The position numbers were made by a program, and so were the translations under genes. From contig NZ_JAGDFV010000010.1 in assembly GCF_017497985.1 (NCBI RefSeq), positions 1 to 64,000 of the forward strand: a DNA stretch of 64,000 bases, given 5' to 3'. The notes below the pieces were generated by a model that saw only the letters and a list, made by a program, of their open reading frames with translations, ran no database searches and was not told the DNA's origin. The first letter of the stretch is position 1. Every line of letters starts with the position of its first letter. Source of the stretch: Meiothermus sp. CFH 77666. Lineage in GTDB: Bacteria > Deinococcota > Deinococci > Deinococcales > Thermaceae. This document shows, piece by piece, positions 17,877 to 27,787 of the stretch.

Positions 17877-18464
17877 ATGACCGGGCGATGGGTGGTTTTC
17901 CTCATACTGGGGGTGCTTCTGGTCGGCTGCAGCGAGCCTGAGGCGCAGGCTTCCGGCTCGGAGCTGGCCCTGACCCCCTCTGCCCTGGCCACCCTGGACG
18001 AGGCCCATACCGGCCTGGCCGCCTACTACTGCCGCCGGGTGGTCTGCGCCGGCGACGACGGCCAGAACCATACCGTACAGGGGTTCGTTGCCTTTGACCT
18101 GGGCCGTCTGCGAGAGCTTGGGAGCTTTCAAGCAAGCCTGCGCCTGTACCAAGGGGAGGCCTCTCGCGCCTATGCCCGGCTGGGGCGGCTTTTCATCGAA
18201 CGCATACGGGTGGAGGGCCCGCAGGATCCCACCGCCCTCAAAGCGCCTGCTCTTTTTACCCTGAGCAACGCGGCTTCCGGCGAGGGGTACCTCGAGCTCG
18301 ACGTCACCGCGGCCCTGCAGGAAGCCCTGGCTGAGGGGGAGGCTTCGCTCCAGTTCCGGCTTCGCTTCGAAAAACCCACCGACCGGAACCACCAGAGCGA
18401 CCTGGCGCTCTTCGGTGCGACCGAGGGCCACTCCCCCCTTCTGATCATCCGCCCGGGCCCTTGA
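17877..18464 (+). CDS. Small lipoprotein with a beta-rich domain, unknown function
   Basis: A 195-residue lipoprotein: short signal peptide with lipobox VLLVGC, then a domain of repeated strands. FVAFDLGRL, ASLRLYQGE, GYLELDVTAAL and LQFRLRFEKPT resemble the carbohydrate- or calcium-binding DNRLRE/CBM96-like fold found in extracellular proteins. One CRRVVC pair could form a disulphide. AGGAGG ends 4 bases before ATG 17877. It stands between two DUF4832 paralogues, is divergent from copy A and converges on copy B with 1 base between stops, which hints at a shared extracellular role. Confidence 0.75.
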   Translation: MTGRWVVFLILGVLLVGCSEPEAQASGSELALTPSALATLDEAHTGLAAYYCRRVVCAGDDGQNHTVQGFVAFDLGRLRELGSFQASLRLYQGEASRAYARLGRLFIERIRVEGPQDPTALKAPALFTLSNAASGEGYLELDVTAALQEALAEGEASLQFRLRFEKPTDRNHQSDLALFGATEGHSPLLIIRPGP

Positions 18465-18465
18465 C

Positions 18466-19878
18466 TTAGGGCACCCGCACCGTCTGGTTCAGCCGGTTAT
18501 AGCCGGTGTGGGCCTCCCACACCCCGGGGTTGGCCAGGCGGATGGCGTACTCCGGACGCGCTGCCAGGCTCGGATGCCCGTCAGGCAGGTGCAGCAGCAC
18601 CTCGTAGCTGCCCGCGGGTATTCCGGCGGGCAAGGGCTGGTCTACTTGAAGGGTCTGTTGGCTGCCAGCATACCAGCGACGGGGCTCGGCGTTGACGGGT
18701 ATAGCGTACACCTGGCCGCTCTGCGGGTTGCGCAGCACGATGCGCACCGGGCGGGGGTTGTACGGCGCCGCCCAGCCCTCGTTACGCAGGGTGAGGCTCA
18801 GGCGCAGACGGCCCCCAGCGGCCACCTCTGGCACCACCGACTGCACCAGCGCAAGCCGGTAGCCCAGTTTGCGGGCGATGGTGTCGTAGATGCCCCACTG
18901 CCGCCAGCGTTCCACATTGCCAAAGTCGTTGGCGATGAAGCTCCAGTGGAAGCGGGCCAGTTCGGCCAGCTGGCCTTCTGGGGTACGGCGGTTATAGGGG
19001 TCGGAGCCGGCCTCGGGCACATCGCCGCACATCTCGCCGCCTACCGGCATGTACTTGCTGATCTCGGCCAGGTAGTTGCGGTCGGCGGTTCGCTGGGGGT
19101 CGTTCCAGGCGTAGGTACCGGCATCGCTTTGGTTCACCATGAAGCAGTCGTTGTGATGGCCCAGGCGGGAAGCGATCTGCTGGGCATCGAAGGCCTGGGC
19201 CTCGCTAAAGCCCTGGGGGGCGAACAGGCGGAGCGCTTCCACATACCGGAGCTGAATTTTGCGCTCCTGGGGCACCACGCGGGCCAGCGCCTGAAAGATC
19301 TCGCGCTTGTCCTGATCCGAAAGACCGCTGTGGGAATGCCACTCACCCCAAGCACCCACAAAGCCCGCCTGCATGACTGAGATCACGTCGGTGTTTTCCT
19401 TCAAGAGGGGGCCGAGCTGCTCGATGTGCTGGAGAATGCGGCTTTTGGGTACTGTGGCGGTACCCCCCCAGGCATACCAGAAACGCACCGAGGCTTTGAC
19501 GCCGGCCTGGCGCATCTGTGCAAAACGTTGGCGTAGCTGGGCCAGGTAGTCCTCGGCTATGGGTCCGTTCTGAAAGGGCTCGAGGCTGATATAGGCGTGG
19601 ATCATGCTGTAACCCCGCCCGCGCATTCCAGACAGATCGAGCCCGGTCATGCTCCGCGAACCGATACCGTAGCCAAACTGCACCCCGATCCTGAAGCCCC
19701 GCTCGGGGTTGAGAAAGACCTCATCGCTGCTCGCATAGGTCACGGTCTTACCACTTAGGGGCGAGGGGTTAGGATTGGAGTTCCCCGAGGAATCGCCCTG
19801 GGTCTGGGTTCCACAGGCGGTAAGCCAAACTATCAGTAACAAGCTAAACCATATGTAGGCGCGCGTTGCTATTTTCAC
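18466..19878 (-). CDS. DUF4874/DUF4832 secreted lipoprotein, copy B
   Basis: A 470-residue paralogue of the protein at 16199. The lipobox is WLTAC (C22). NPERGFRI, RFWYAWGG, GFVGAWGEWHSH, LGHHNDCF and DAGTYAWND match copy A at corresponding places, as do the C-terminal strands RPVRIVLRNPQSGQVYAIPVN. Identity looks moderate, so the duplication is not recent. GTG 19878 is used: TAGGCT stands 6 bases before it, as in copy A, and no ribosome-binding site is visible. Confidence 0.85.
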   Translation of the reverse strand: MKIATRAYIWFSLLLIVWLTACGTQTQGDSSGNSNPNPSPLSGKTVTYASSDEVFLNPERGFRIGVQFGYGIGSRSMTGLDLSGMRGRGYSMIHAYISLEPFQNGPIAEDYLAQLRQRFAQMRQAGVKASVRFWYAWGGTATVPKSRILQHIEQLGPLLKENTDVISVMQAGFVGAWGEWHSHSGLSDQDKREIFQALARVVPQERKIQLRYVEALRLFAPQGFSEAQAFDAQQIASRLGHHNDCFMVNQSDAGTYAWNDPQRTADRNYLAEISKYMPVGGEMCGDVPEAGSDPYNRRTPEGQLAELARFHWSFIANDFGNVERWRQWGIYDTIARKLGYRLALVQSVVPEVAAGGRLRLSLTLRNEGWAAPYNPRPVRIVLRNPQSGQVYAIPVNAEPRRWYAGSQQTLQVDQPLPAGIPAGSYEVLLHLPDGHPSLAARPEYAIRLANPGVWEAHTGYNRLNQTVRVP

Positions 19879-19884
19879 GCCGAA

Positions 19885-19938
19885 AGCCTACGGGGTAACT
19901 TTTGGCGTGACGTTAGTCAAATATTAAGTCACGTTAAG
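19885..19938 (-). promoter_or_regulatory. Promoter and CTTAA-type operator of DUF4832 copy B
   Basis: TAGGCT (19885-19890) lies 6 bases before GTG 19878. Two CTTAA units (complements at 19924-19928 and 19934-19938, 10-base step) lie about 34 bases upstream of the -10 box, matching the position of the CTTAA pair before copy A. CGTGAC and GTCACG also form a 6-base inverted repeat across this site. Confidence 0.5.
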
Positions 19939-20027
19939 ACCCCTGGGCACGACTACGTTTAGATTCAGCCCATAATAATGGGATTTTCCTCGAATGCGTT
20001 GCATGAAAACACGTAACGCCACCGCCA

Positions 20028-20047
20028 GTCCGGCCTTTGGGCCGGAC
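20028..20047 (-). terminator. Hairpin behind bshA, probable terminator
   Basis: GTCCGGCC (20028-20035) and GGCCGGAC (20040-20047) form a perfect 8-bp stem with a TTTG loop 19 bases after the bshA stop. No U-tract follows, so termination is inferred from position and stem strength only. Confidence 0.45.
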
Positions 20048-20066
20048 GCCCCGCGCTCCTAGTTGC

Positions 20067-21347
20067 TCAGCGCCGCACCAAGGCCCCCTCGAGGGTCTTC
20101 TCGTAGACCTCCAGGTAGCGGGGCAGCACCACCTCGGGCCGGAAGCGCTCGATGGCCCGGGTACGGGCAGCCTCGCCCATGTTGCGGCGACGGGTACGAT
20201 TGGAAAGGATCTCCAGGCTGGCCTCGAGCATCCCCTGCACGTCGCCCATCGGGCGCAAAAAGCCGGTTCGGCCCTCTTCGATGAGTTCGGGCAGCCCCCC
20301 CACCCGGCTCGCCACCACCGGCACCCCGCTGGCCATGGCTTCCAGGGCCACCAGCCCGAAGGACTCCTGCTCGGAGGGTAGCAGGAACAAATCGGCCACG
20401 CTCATGAACTTCTCGATGCTGGGGGTGGACTCCAGAAACTGCACCCGCCCGGCAATCTCGAGGTCGTGGGCCAGCTCGATGGCTTCCTGGCGCAAGGGCC
20501 CCTCCCCAATCATGAGCATCCGTGCAGGCATCCGCTCCACAATGCCCGCAAATATCCGCAAGGCATCCAGCGGGCGCTTGACCGCGCGGAAGTTGGAAAC
20601 GTGCATTACAATGGCCTCTTCCGGCTGGGCAAAGCGGGCCCGGTACGAGGGGTCGCGGTTGGGCTTGAAGCGCTCGGGGTCAACCCAGTTGTAGATCACC
20701 TCAATCTCGCGCTCCACCCCCAGCTTTTGGCGGGCATCCTGGGCCAGCGAGTTAGAGACCGCCGTCACCGCGTCCGAGGTGCGCACGGCGTGCTGGGTGG
20801 TCTTGGCGAAGGCTGGTTCCCGCCCGACCAGGGTCACGTCGGTGCCGTGCAGGGTGGTCACGACCTTGATATCCAGCCCCATGTCGCGGGCCAAGATGGC
20901 GCTGGTAGCATGGGGAATAGCGTAGTGGGCATGCACCAGTTCAATCTTGAAGCGCTCGATGAGCTCGGCGATGGAATTGGCCGCCGTAAGCGGGGTCAGG
21001 GGCTCCTGAAACAGGGGATAATCGGCGCTCAAAATTTGGTGAAAATGCAGCGAACCCGCCCGCAGGGGTCTCTTGAGCAGCCCCAGCCAACGGGCCACGC
21101 TCTGTTTGGAGGCCTGGAATATCCGGCCCAGCCCACCTACCGGATCCTGTCCCATCGAGATGGGGCTTGCACCCAGCAGATTACTGCTCAGGCCCAGCTG
21201 GCTCAGCCTCTCTTCGGTCAGACGAAAGGGCCGCTCGGTGGCCACCACATGCACCCGGTGCCCCAGCCCCGCCAGGGCCAGCGCCAGCTCGGTAGCCACC
21301 ACCCCCGAACCCCCTGCACTGGCATGGCAAAGAATCGCTATGTTCAT
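20067..21347 (-). CDS. bshA: N-acetyl-alpha-D-glucosaminyl L-malate synthase
   Basis: A 426-residue GT4 glycosyltransferase. CHASAGGSGVVATELA at the N-terminus, HGTDVTLVG, HVSNFRAVKR and LPSEQESFGLVALEAMASGVPVV are hallmarks of BshA, which joins UDP-GlcNAc to malate in the first step of bacillithiol synthesis. An extra stretch at about residues 60-100 makes it longer than the usual 375-380 residues. Thermus and Deinococcus make bacillithiol, so the assignment fits. A GGGAGGTT ribosome site precedes ATG 21347. It appears to be transcribed alone. Confidence 0.93.
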   Translation of the reverse strand: MNIAILCHASAGGSGVVATELALALAGLGHRVHVVATERPFRLTEERLSQLGLSSNLLGASPISMGQDPVGGLGRIFQASKQSVARWLGLLKRPLRAGSLHFHQILSADYPLFQEPLTPLTAANSIAELIERFKIELVHAHYAIPHATSAILARDMGLDIKVVTTLHGTDVTLVGREPAFAKTTQHAVRTSDAVTAVSNSLAQDARQKLGVEREIEVIYNWVDPERFKPNRDPSYRARFAQPEEAIVMHVSNFRAVKRPLDALRIFAGIVERMPARMLMIGEGPLRQEAIELAHDLEIAGRVQFLESTPSIEKFMSVADLFLLPSEQESFGLVALEAMASGVPVVASRVGGLPELIEEGRTGFLRPMGDVQGMLEASLEILSNRTRRRNMGEAARTRAIERFRPEVVLPRYLEVYEKTLEGALVRR

Positions 21348-21716
21348 GCAACCTCCCTTCGAGCGGTCTTTGAGATCAGAGCGACAATAGACGATGCCTG
21401 TTAGCCCCGAAGCCTTGTTTTCATACTGCGCGTGTCAGGTCAGCACAGCTTCAGGTTTTCCGATCGGCTCCGGAGGCGTGTTCAGGCTAATGCATAAAGG
21501 TGAGAAATGGGCTAAGGCCCGGTTCAAGAAAACTCAAAGACCGGCCTTCATGAAAACAGGTCGCTACCCATCATCGGCGTGTGCCCGAGAAATGGACGGA
21601 TAATCCTTTTGGTTGACTGAAAATTCGATGTTTGGATCGAAGTTGATTCGTTCAAATTGTCAAATTATACCGTTGGTATTGCACAATTTGCCGCACTTGA
21701 GGTTAGAATTGTCGTA
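21348..21716. other. Gene-free region between bshA and the adenine methyltransferase gene
   Basis: About 370 bases with no convincing gene. The right half is AT-rich and should hold the methyltransferase promoter. No strong hairpin or repeat was found. Confidence 0.5.
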
Positions 21717-22784
21717 GTGGTCAAATATATCGGCTCCAAACGTGCGCTTTTACCCTGGATTACCGGGGTGGTGGAGCAGATTGATGCCATTAGCCCCCTC
21801 AAGCACGCTGTGGATCTGTTCTCGGGCAGCGCCCGCGTGGGCCATGCGCTCAAGAAGATGGGGCTTTTCGTCACCGCCAACGACCTCCACACCTATGCCC
21901 TGGTGCTGGCCCAGACGCTGGTGCAGGCCAACCGAACCCAGTACCCTCCCGAGCGCATAGAGCCCATCCTGAAGCGGCTGCAGCGGCTCAAGGGCAAGAG
22001 CGGCTGGTTTACCCGCACCTACTGCCAGGAGTCGCGCTTTATCCAGCCCCATAACGGCGCCCGCATCGAGGCCATCCGCGAGCGTATTGAACGGGAAGCT
22101 GCCGGCGATGAAATCCTGCGGGCCATTTTGCTCTACAGCCTGATGATTGCCGCCGACAAGGTAGACTCCACCACCGGCATCCAGATGGCCTATTTGAAGC
22201 GCTGGGCGCCGCGCTCCTTCAACGAGTTGCGGCTCGAGTACCCGCCCCTGCTCCCCGGCGAGGGGCAGGCCCTGCAGGCCGACGCCCTGGAAATTGCCCC
22301 CCAACTACAGGCCGACCTCTTCTACCTGGATCCCCCCTACAACCAGCACTCCTACCTGGGCAACTACCACCTGTGGGAAACCCTGGTGCGCTGGGACAAC
22401 CCCCCGACCTACGGCATCGCCCGCAAGCGTACCGAAGTACAGGAACGCAAAAGCCCCTTCAACTCCAAGCGCGAAGCCGCAGGCGCCATGGCCAAACTGC
22501 TCTCTGGCCTGCGGGCCAAACACCTGGTGCTCTCCTTCAACAACGAAGGCTTCTTCCGCACCCAGGCCATTGAGGCCCTGCTAAAGGAGTGGGGCTACGT
22601 GGTGCGCCTGAGCCAGCCCCACCGCCGCTACGTGGGGGCCCGCATCGGCATTTATAACCCCCAGGGCCAGAAGGTGGGGCAGGTCTCTCATACCGAAAAC
22701 GAGGAGTACCTGTTTGTGGCCACCCACAGTAAAAAGGTCTACCACGCTCTGCGCCCCTGGGCTTCGGGCAGGTTGGCGGGCTAG
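21717..22784 (+). CDS. D12-class DNA adenine-N6 methyltransferase
   Basis: About 355 residues. KYIGSKRALLPWI at the N-terminus, the AdoMet motif DLFSGSARVG near residue 32 and the catalytic DPPY near residue 202 (LFYLDPPYNQHSYLGNYHLWETLV) define the Dam/D12 class. The stretch between is longer than in Dam. No endonuclease gene is adjacent, so it may be an orphan methyltransferase or the remnant of a larger system. The start is uncertain: GTG 21717 is chosen just before conserved KYIGSK, and GAGGTTAG lies 10-17 bases upstream. Its stop overlaps the stop of the next gene in a shared CTAG. Confidence 0.85.
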   Translation: MVKYIGSKRALLPWITGVVEQIDAISPLKHAVDLFSGSARVGHALKKMGLFVTANDLHTYALVLAQTLVQANRTQYPPERIEPILKRLQRLKGKSGWFTRTYCQESRFIQPHNGARIEAIRERIEREAAGDEILRAILLYSLMIAADKVDSTTGIQMAYLKRWAPRSFNELRLEYPPLLPGEGQALQADALEIAPQLQADLFYLDPPYNQHSYLGNYHLWETLVRWDNPPTYGIARKRTEVQERKSPFNSKREAAGAMAKLLSGLRAKHLVLSFNNEGFFRTQAIEALLKEWGYVVRLSQPHRRYVGARIGIYNPQGQKVGQVSHTENEEYLFVATHSKKVYHALRPWASGRLAG

Positions 22785-24268
22785 GGTTTGGGATACAGGG
22801 CCAGCCCACTCACCACCGGACGAGCCCCCAGCAGGCCTCCGTTGGGGTTCTTGAGCTGTCCCCTGACCCATAGCTGGGCCGAGCCGCCGCCATCCATGCG
22901 AATGGCCCCCCAGAAGCCCAGTGCCTGCAAAGTGCGGGCCAGTGCCTCGGGGCGCATGGGCTCGGTCACGATGAAGTAAAGCGCACCCTCCTGCGTCCAG
23001 GCCACCGCCGACTGTGCGGCCAGCGCCTCCACCGGGGCGCGGTCGCGGAAGGGTTCGGCGTTGGGGCTAAAGACGTTGGCCCCGCTCTGGATGAGCAGGG
23101 GGCCCGCTTCCAGGGCATGGCTCACGGGGGGCTCGAGGCCCACCAACAGCCGCAGGGTTTCGCCGGTGCGGGCCAGGGGCTCTTCGGCGGGAAAGCTGAG
23201 CGCCCAGAAGCCCTCGGGCAGTTCGTAGGGTGCGGGATGGGTGGCGATAATCTGCTCGCCCTGCACCAGGTGAACGTGCTCGCCCGCCCGCCCCACCGGC
23301 CCCGGCAGGGTGTGCACGGTATAGCGGGCCCGGGCCAGGTTCAGCCCCACCCGCAACGTGCGCCCATCGGCCAACTGCACCGAGGCATTGAAGCGGGGCA
23401 GGCCTGCGAACACCGTATCGTCTTGCCAGAACAGGGCGCTGCGCCCAAAGGGAAAACTGAGGGGCACCCCGCCGCGCACCCACAGGCCGATGGGGGTGCC
23501 GGTGCGGCCATCAAAATAGCCCCCGTTCAAGAGGGCCAGCGCCCCAGGGGCCATCTCCGGCAGCACCCGGCGCTCGCCGGGGCGGCCTACGGGCTCCATG
23601 CGCCAGCGGCCCGGCTGGGCCTCGAGCCAGTACATCCGCACCGGCTCGGGCGTCCAGGCCCACAGCTCGCGGTAGCGGAAGCCTGGCTCTACGGCCTCCT
23701 CGCGCTCGGGCTCGAGGTAGTACACGTCCAGCACATAGCGGCGGGGGTTATCGAGCAAAAAGCTGCGGTAGCGGTAAAGGCGGCCCGGCGGGGCCTGGAG
23801 CGCCAGCAGGGTGCTCTGCGCCTCGTAGCGGGCTGCCACCGCTACTCCCGCAGGCCGTAGCCCCTCGAGGCCCGGCACAAAGTAGGGCAGGCTCAGCTCC
23901 AGCCGCCCCGGATAGGGGGCCAGGTCGGTGGGCGCGGGCTGCACCCCGTCGCCCTCGGGCAGATCCAGCACCAGGCGCAGCCGGCTGGTCTCGGCGGAAA
24001 AGCGCACCCGAGCCTCCGGGGCAGTTACCAGGCCCACCGCGCGGAGAACAGCCGCAGGCAAGAGCGTCCCCTGCGGCGGGGGCAGGGTTGCGTCCAGGGG
24101 TGGGGCCCAGCCAATTCCTTCCACGTAGGTGAACTCGAGGCCATTCTTGCGGAAGGTAATGGCCCCATTCTCCTGCACCACCTCGAGGCCCAGCCGGTGG
24201 GCGGGGAGAGGCTGGGCCTGGGCCGAAGCGAATCCAAGACACATCAATAGGAGCAGCCCACGCAGCAT
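22781..24268 (-). CDS. Secreted phosphodiester glycosidase family (NAGPA-like) protein
   Basis: A 495-residue exported protein with a signal peptide (MLRGLLLLMCLGFASAQAQ). The N-terminal half (RLGLEVVQENGAITFRKNG, then PYFVPGLEG) resembles AMIN- or copper-amine-oxidase-like beta segments. The C-terminal half has the NAGPA signature: ALLNGGYFDGRTGTPIGLWV near residue 245 and GFWGAIRMDGGGSAQLWVRG near 465, where the aspartate and glycine run are catalytic in the family. A role in cell-surface glycan processing is likely. It starts 44 bases behind lysZ in the same direction. Confidence 0.85.
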   Translation of the reverse strand: MLRGLLLLMCLGFASAQAQPLPAHRLGLEVVQENGAITFRKNGLEFTYVEGIGWAPPLDATLPPPQGTLLPAAVLRAVGLVTAPEARVRFSAETSRLRLVLDLPEGDGVQPAPTDLAPYPGRLELSLPYFVPGLEGLRPAGVAVAARYEAQSTLLALQAPPGRLYRYRSFLLDNPRRYVLDVYYLEPEREEAVEPGFRYRELWAWTPEPVRMYWLEAQPGRWRMEPVGRPGERRVLPEMAPGALALLNGGYFDGRTGTPIGLWVRGGVPLSFPFGRSALFWQDDTVFAGLPRFNASVQLADGRTLRVGLNLARARYTVHTLPGPVGRAGEHVHLVQGEQIIATHPAPYELPEGFWALSFPAEEPLARTGETLRLLVGLEPPVSHALEAGPLLIQSGANVFSPNAEPFRDRAPVEALAAQSAVAWTQEGALYFIVTEPMRPEALARTLQALGFWGAIRMDGGGSAQLWVRGQLKNPNGGLLGARPVVSGLALYPKP

Positions 24269-24312
24269 CGCCCTATTGCACGAAATAATGGATGAGTTTT
24301 CAAGCCGCCGGG

Positions 24313-25122
24313 CTAATGCACCACCGTGCCCCGCCCCGCTAAAGCCGCCTGGATGGGCGCCTCGATGCGGGCATCGCCAAAGACCACCCGGCCCACCCCT
24401 CCCTGCACCGCTTCCACCGCACCCAGCACCTTTTTCTTCATGCGCCCCTGGGCCACGCTCATGTACTGCGGGTCGTTCACCCGGGCCGCCGGAATTTCGC
24501 GGATCAGGCTCGACTCATTCGGGAAGTTGGCCAGCAGGCCCGGAATGTTGGACAAAAGCAGCAAGGCTTCGGCTTTGAAGGCCGTCGCCAGCATGGCCGC
24601 CGCGGTGTCGCCGTCGGTGTTGATGGCCTCGCCCTGGTAGGAGACCGCCGGCGGCGTGAGCACCGGCATATACCCGGCCTCCAGGAGCAGGGTCAGCAAA
24701 GCGGTGTTCACCTTTTCCACCGAACCCGTGTAGTCGCCCCGGTGAATCTTGATTTTGCCGTTCTCGAGGTACTTGACCGCATCCTTGCGCTTGCCCTCGA
24801 AGATGCGCCCATCCAGCCCGCTCAGGCCCACCGCGTTCACGCCCTCCCGCTGCAACAGCTCTACCATGCGCTTGTTCACCAGGCCGCAGTAAACCATCTC
24901 GAAGATTTCCAGGGTCTTGCGGTCGGTGAGGCGGCTGGTCATGCCACCCGGGTGGGTGAGGAACTGCGGCGGGTGGCCGAGGGCCTCGGCCAGTTTATTG
25001 GTCTCGCTGCTACCGCCGTGGACAAGAATCAGCTTCTGGCCTGCTTTCCAGAGCTGAGCTGCGTCCTTGGCTACGGCCTCGTAGTTGATGCCTTCCGAAC
25101 CCCCTACTTTTACCACAATCAT
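24313..25122 (-). CDS. lysZ: [LysW]-L-2-aminoadipate 6-kinase
   Basis: A 269-residue amino-acid kinase of the ArgB fold. KVGGSEGINYE at the N-terminus, LVHGGSSETN near residue 34 and NTDGDTAAAMLA near 168 are the ATP- and substrate-binding loops. In the LysW pathway the kinase phosphorylates the aminoadipate carried on LysW. The group is told apart from ArgB by its LysW-dependent context: lysW, lysX and lysY are in the same cluster. It may also act on LysW-glutamate for arginine synthesis in organisms with one set of enzymes. It is the last lysine gene of the cluster. Confidence 0.95.
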   Translation of the reverse strand: MIVVKVGGSEGINYEAVAKDAAQLWKAGQKLILVHGGSSETNKLAEALGHPPQFLTHPGGMTSRLTDRKTLEIFEMVYCGLVNKRMVELLQREGVNAVGLSGLDGRIFEGKRKDAVKYLENGKIKIHRGDYTGSVEKVNTALLTLLLEAGYMPVLTPPAVSYQGEAINTDGDTAAAMLATAFKAEALLLLSNIPGLLANFPNESSLIREIPAARVNDPQYMSVAQGRMKKKVLGAVEAVQGGVGRVVFGDARIEAPIQAALAGRGTVVH

Positions 25123-25143
25123 CGGCCAACCTCTAGCCAGCCA

Positions 25144-25587
25144 TCATACAGATTTTTTGTACACATCGGGAAAATGCCGCTCCATGAAGCGCTCGGGGGC
25201 CGCCAGGGGACGGAAGCCAAAGCGGGCATACAGGCTGTGGGTGTCGCGGGTAGCCAGCATCCAGCGTCGCAAGCCCTGGAGTTCGGGGTGGGCCAGGATC
25301 ACTTCCATCAGCCACTTACCCAGCCCAGCTCCCCGGTGGGCTTCCAGAATGTACACATCGGCCAGATAGGCAAAGGTGGCCCGGTCGGTAACCAGCCGCG
25401 CCCAGCCTACCTGTTCCTCGCCCCGGTAGATTCCAAAAGCCAGCGAGTTCTGGAAGGCTCTGGCTACCACTTCCAAGGAAATCCCCGGCGACCAGTACGC
25501 CTCGTGGGAAAGATGGTGATGCATTAGGGCCAGATCAAGCCTGGCAAAAGCGGTGCTGATGGTGTACTCGCCTTTTTGCCACTCCAC
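25144..25587 (-). CDS. GNAT-family N-acetyltransferase
   Basis: A 147-residue acetyltransferase. The acetyl-CoA-binding motif is VYILEAHRGAGLGKWLMEVI (R/Q-x-x-G-x-G/A type) at about residues 79-98, preceded by a VGWARLVTD strand and followed by LYARFGFRPL, the usual end of the fold. The form resembles small stand-alone GNATs whose substrate is unknown. It sits between yjjX and lysZ, 4 bases behind yjjX, so it is co-transcribed with lysine genes; a role in lysine metabolism is possible but not shown. Confidence 0.85.
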   Translation of the reverse strand: MEWQKGEYTISTAFARLDLALMHHHLSHEAYWSPGISLEVVARAFQNSLAFGIYRGEEQVGWARLVTDRATFAYLADVYILEAHRGAGLGKWLMEVILAHPELQGLRRWMLATRDTHSLYARFGFRPLAAPERFMERHFPDVYKKSV

Positions 25588-25591
25588 CTTT

Positions 25592-26130
25592 CTACTCTAG
25601 CGGATAGAGTTCCGGGCGCAAGAAAGGGGGCAGGGCCAGCTCTATAGTGTGCCGCCAGAACTCCACCCGCTCGATGCGGGAAAGGGTCAGGATGCCAACT
25701 GCCCCGCTGCCCTTTTTGGTATCCTTCTGGCCCATCAGGTCGTCCATCACCAGGCCCAGTTCCTCACCCTTTCGCACCCGTTCCGCCACGATGGGGGGCA
25801 AGAGCACCGAGCCGCCTCGCGAGACACCCCTTCGACCATCGGCCCGTAAGATAACCGCCACGTTAAATAGCCACACACCCTCGAGGTTCAGCTCCACACC
25901 GGCCTCGAGACCTACCCCCAGTGCTGCCCCAGGAAAGGCCAGGGCCGCTTGTGCTCGGTTTTGTGCGCCCATCAAGGTTTCGTCATAGCCAACAGGCTGG
26001 GCCGACACCCCGCTCTCGACCTCAACCCCCCGCACCGCTACCCCCGGAAAGACTTCGGCAAAGACCAGGCGGGCCGGCTCTAGCTTGGCGGGGTTGGTAC
26101 TTCCAACGATGATCATACCCTCAGCAGGCA

Positions 26131-26131
<1 letters not shown>
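25592..26131 (-). CDS. Inosine/xanthosine triphosphatase (YjjX / DUF84 family)
   Basis: A 179-residue protein of the DUF84 family, which removes non-canonical ITP and XTP from the nucleotide pool. IIVGSTNPAKLEPARLVF at the N-terminus, VEVESGVSAQPVGYDETLMGAQNRA and LGVGLEAGVE are characteristic. Start 26131 makes a TAATG overlap with the lysY stop, suggesting translational coupling; ATG 26116, preceded by GAGGGT and matching the usual MIIVGSTNPAK start, is an equally good choice. It is a housekeeping gene embedded in the lysine cluster. Confidence 0.85.
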
Positions 26132-27183
<1,052 letters not shown>

Positions 27184-27207
27184 CTAGAATACCCGATAAG
27201 CACCCCT

Positions 27208-27774
27208 ATGAAAACCGGCGGATTCTCCCACGTGATCGGCTTTGACGACTTTCCCTTCGAGCGGCATCACCGGGGCGACGTGCGGGTGGTGGGGGTGGTG
27301 TACAACGGGCTGCGGCTGGAAGGGGTGTTGAGCGGCCAGATTCGGCGCGACGGGCGCAACAGCACCCGCATTCTGACCAGGCTCATCCAGCACTCCAAGT
27401 TCTACCCCAGCCTGCAACTGGTGCTGCTGCAAGGCATTGCCCTGGGCGGGTTCAACGTGGTGGACATCCGAGCACTTTCGCAAAACCTGGGCCTGCCGGT
27501 GCTGGTGGTCTCGAGGCGCAAACCCAATCTTGCAGCCATTGAAGCCGCCCTCCGCAAGGTGCGCGGTGGCAAGCAGAAATGGGCGCTGATTCAGAAAGCC
27601 GGGGCCATCGAGCATGTGGCTGGCGTCTACGTGCAACGTGCCGGGCTGACCCTGGGGCAGGCCGAGCAGGTCATCCTGCGCCTGGCGGTACACTCCCACA
27701 TTCCCGAGCCCCTGCGGGCGGCTCATCTGATTGCAGGTGGCATCGCCACCGGGCAGAGCCGGGCGCGGCCCTGA
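27208..27774 (+). CDS. DUF99 family protein
   Basis: A 188-residue protein of the DUF99 group, best known in archaea and annotated there as an endonuclease V-like fold. GFDDFPFERHHRGDVRVVGVVYNG at the N-terminus, LVLLQGIALGGFNVVDIRAL and LPVLVVSRRKPN are characteristic of the group. The first acidic residues (GFDD) stand where EndoV-type enzymes carry catalytic aspartates. It is on the plus strand between lysX and lysY, which are on the minus strand. ATG 27208 is used because family alignments begin near there. Confidence 0.8.
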   Translation: MKTGGFSHVIGFDDFPFERHHRGDVRVVGVVYNGLRLEGVLSGQIRRDGRNSTRILTRLIQHSKFYPSLQLVLLQGIALGGFNVVDIRALSQNLGLPVLVVSRRKPNLAAIEAALRKVRGGKQKWALIQKAGAIEHVAGVYVQRAGLTLGQAEQVILRLAVHSHIPEPLRAAHLIAGGIATGQSRARP

Positions 27775-27787
27775 GCTACCGGCACTT

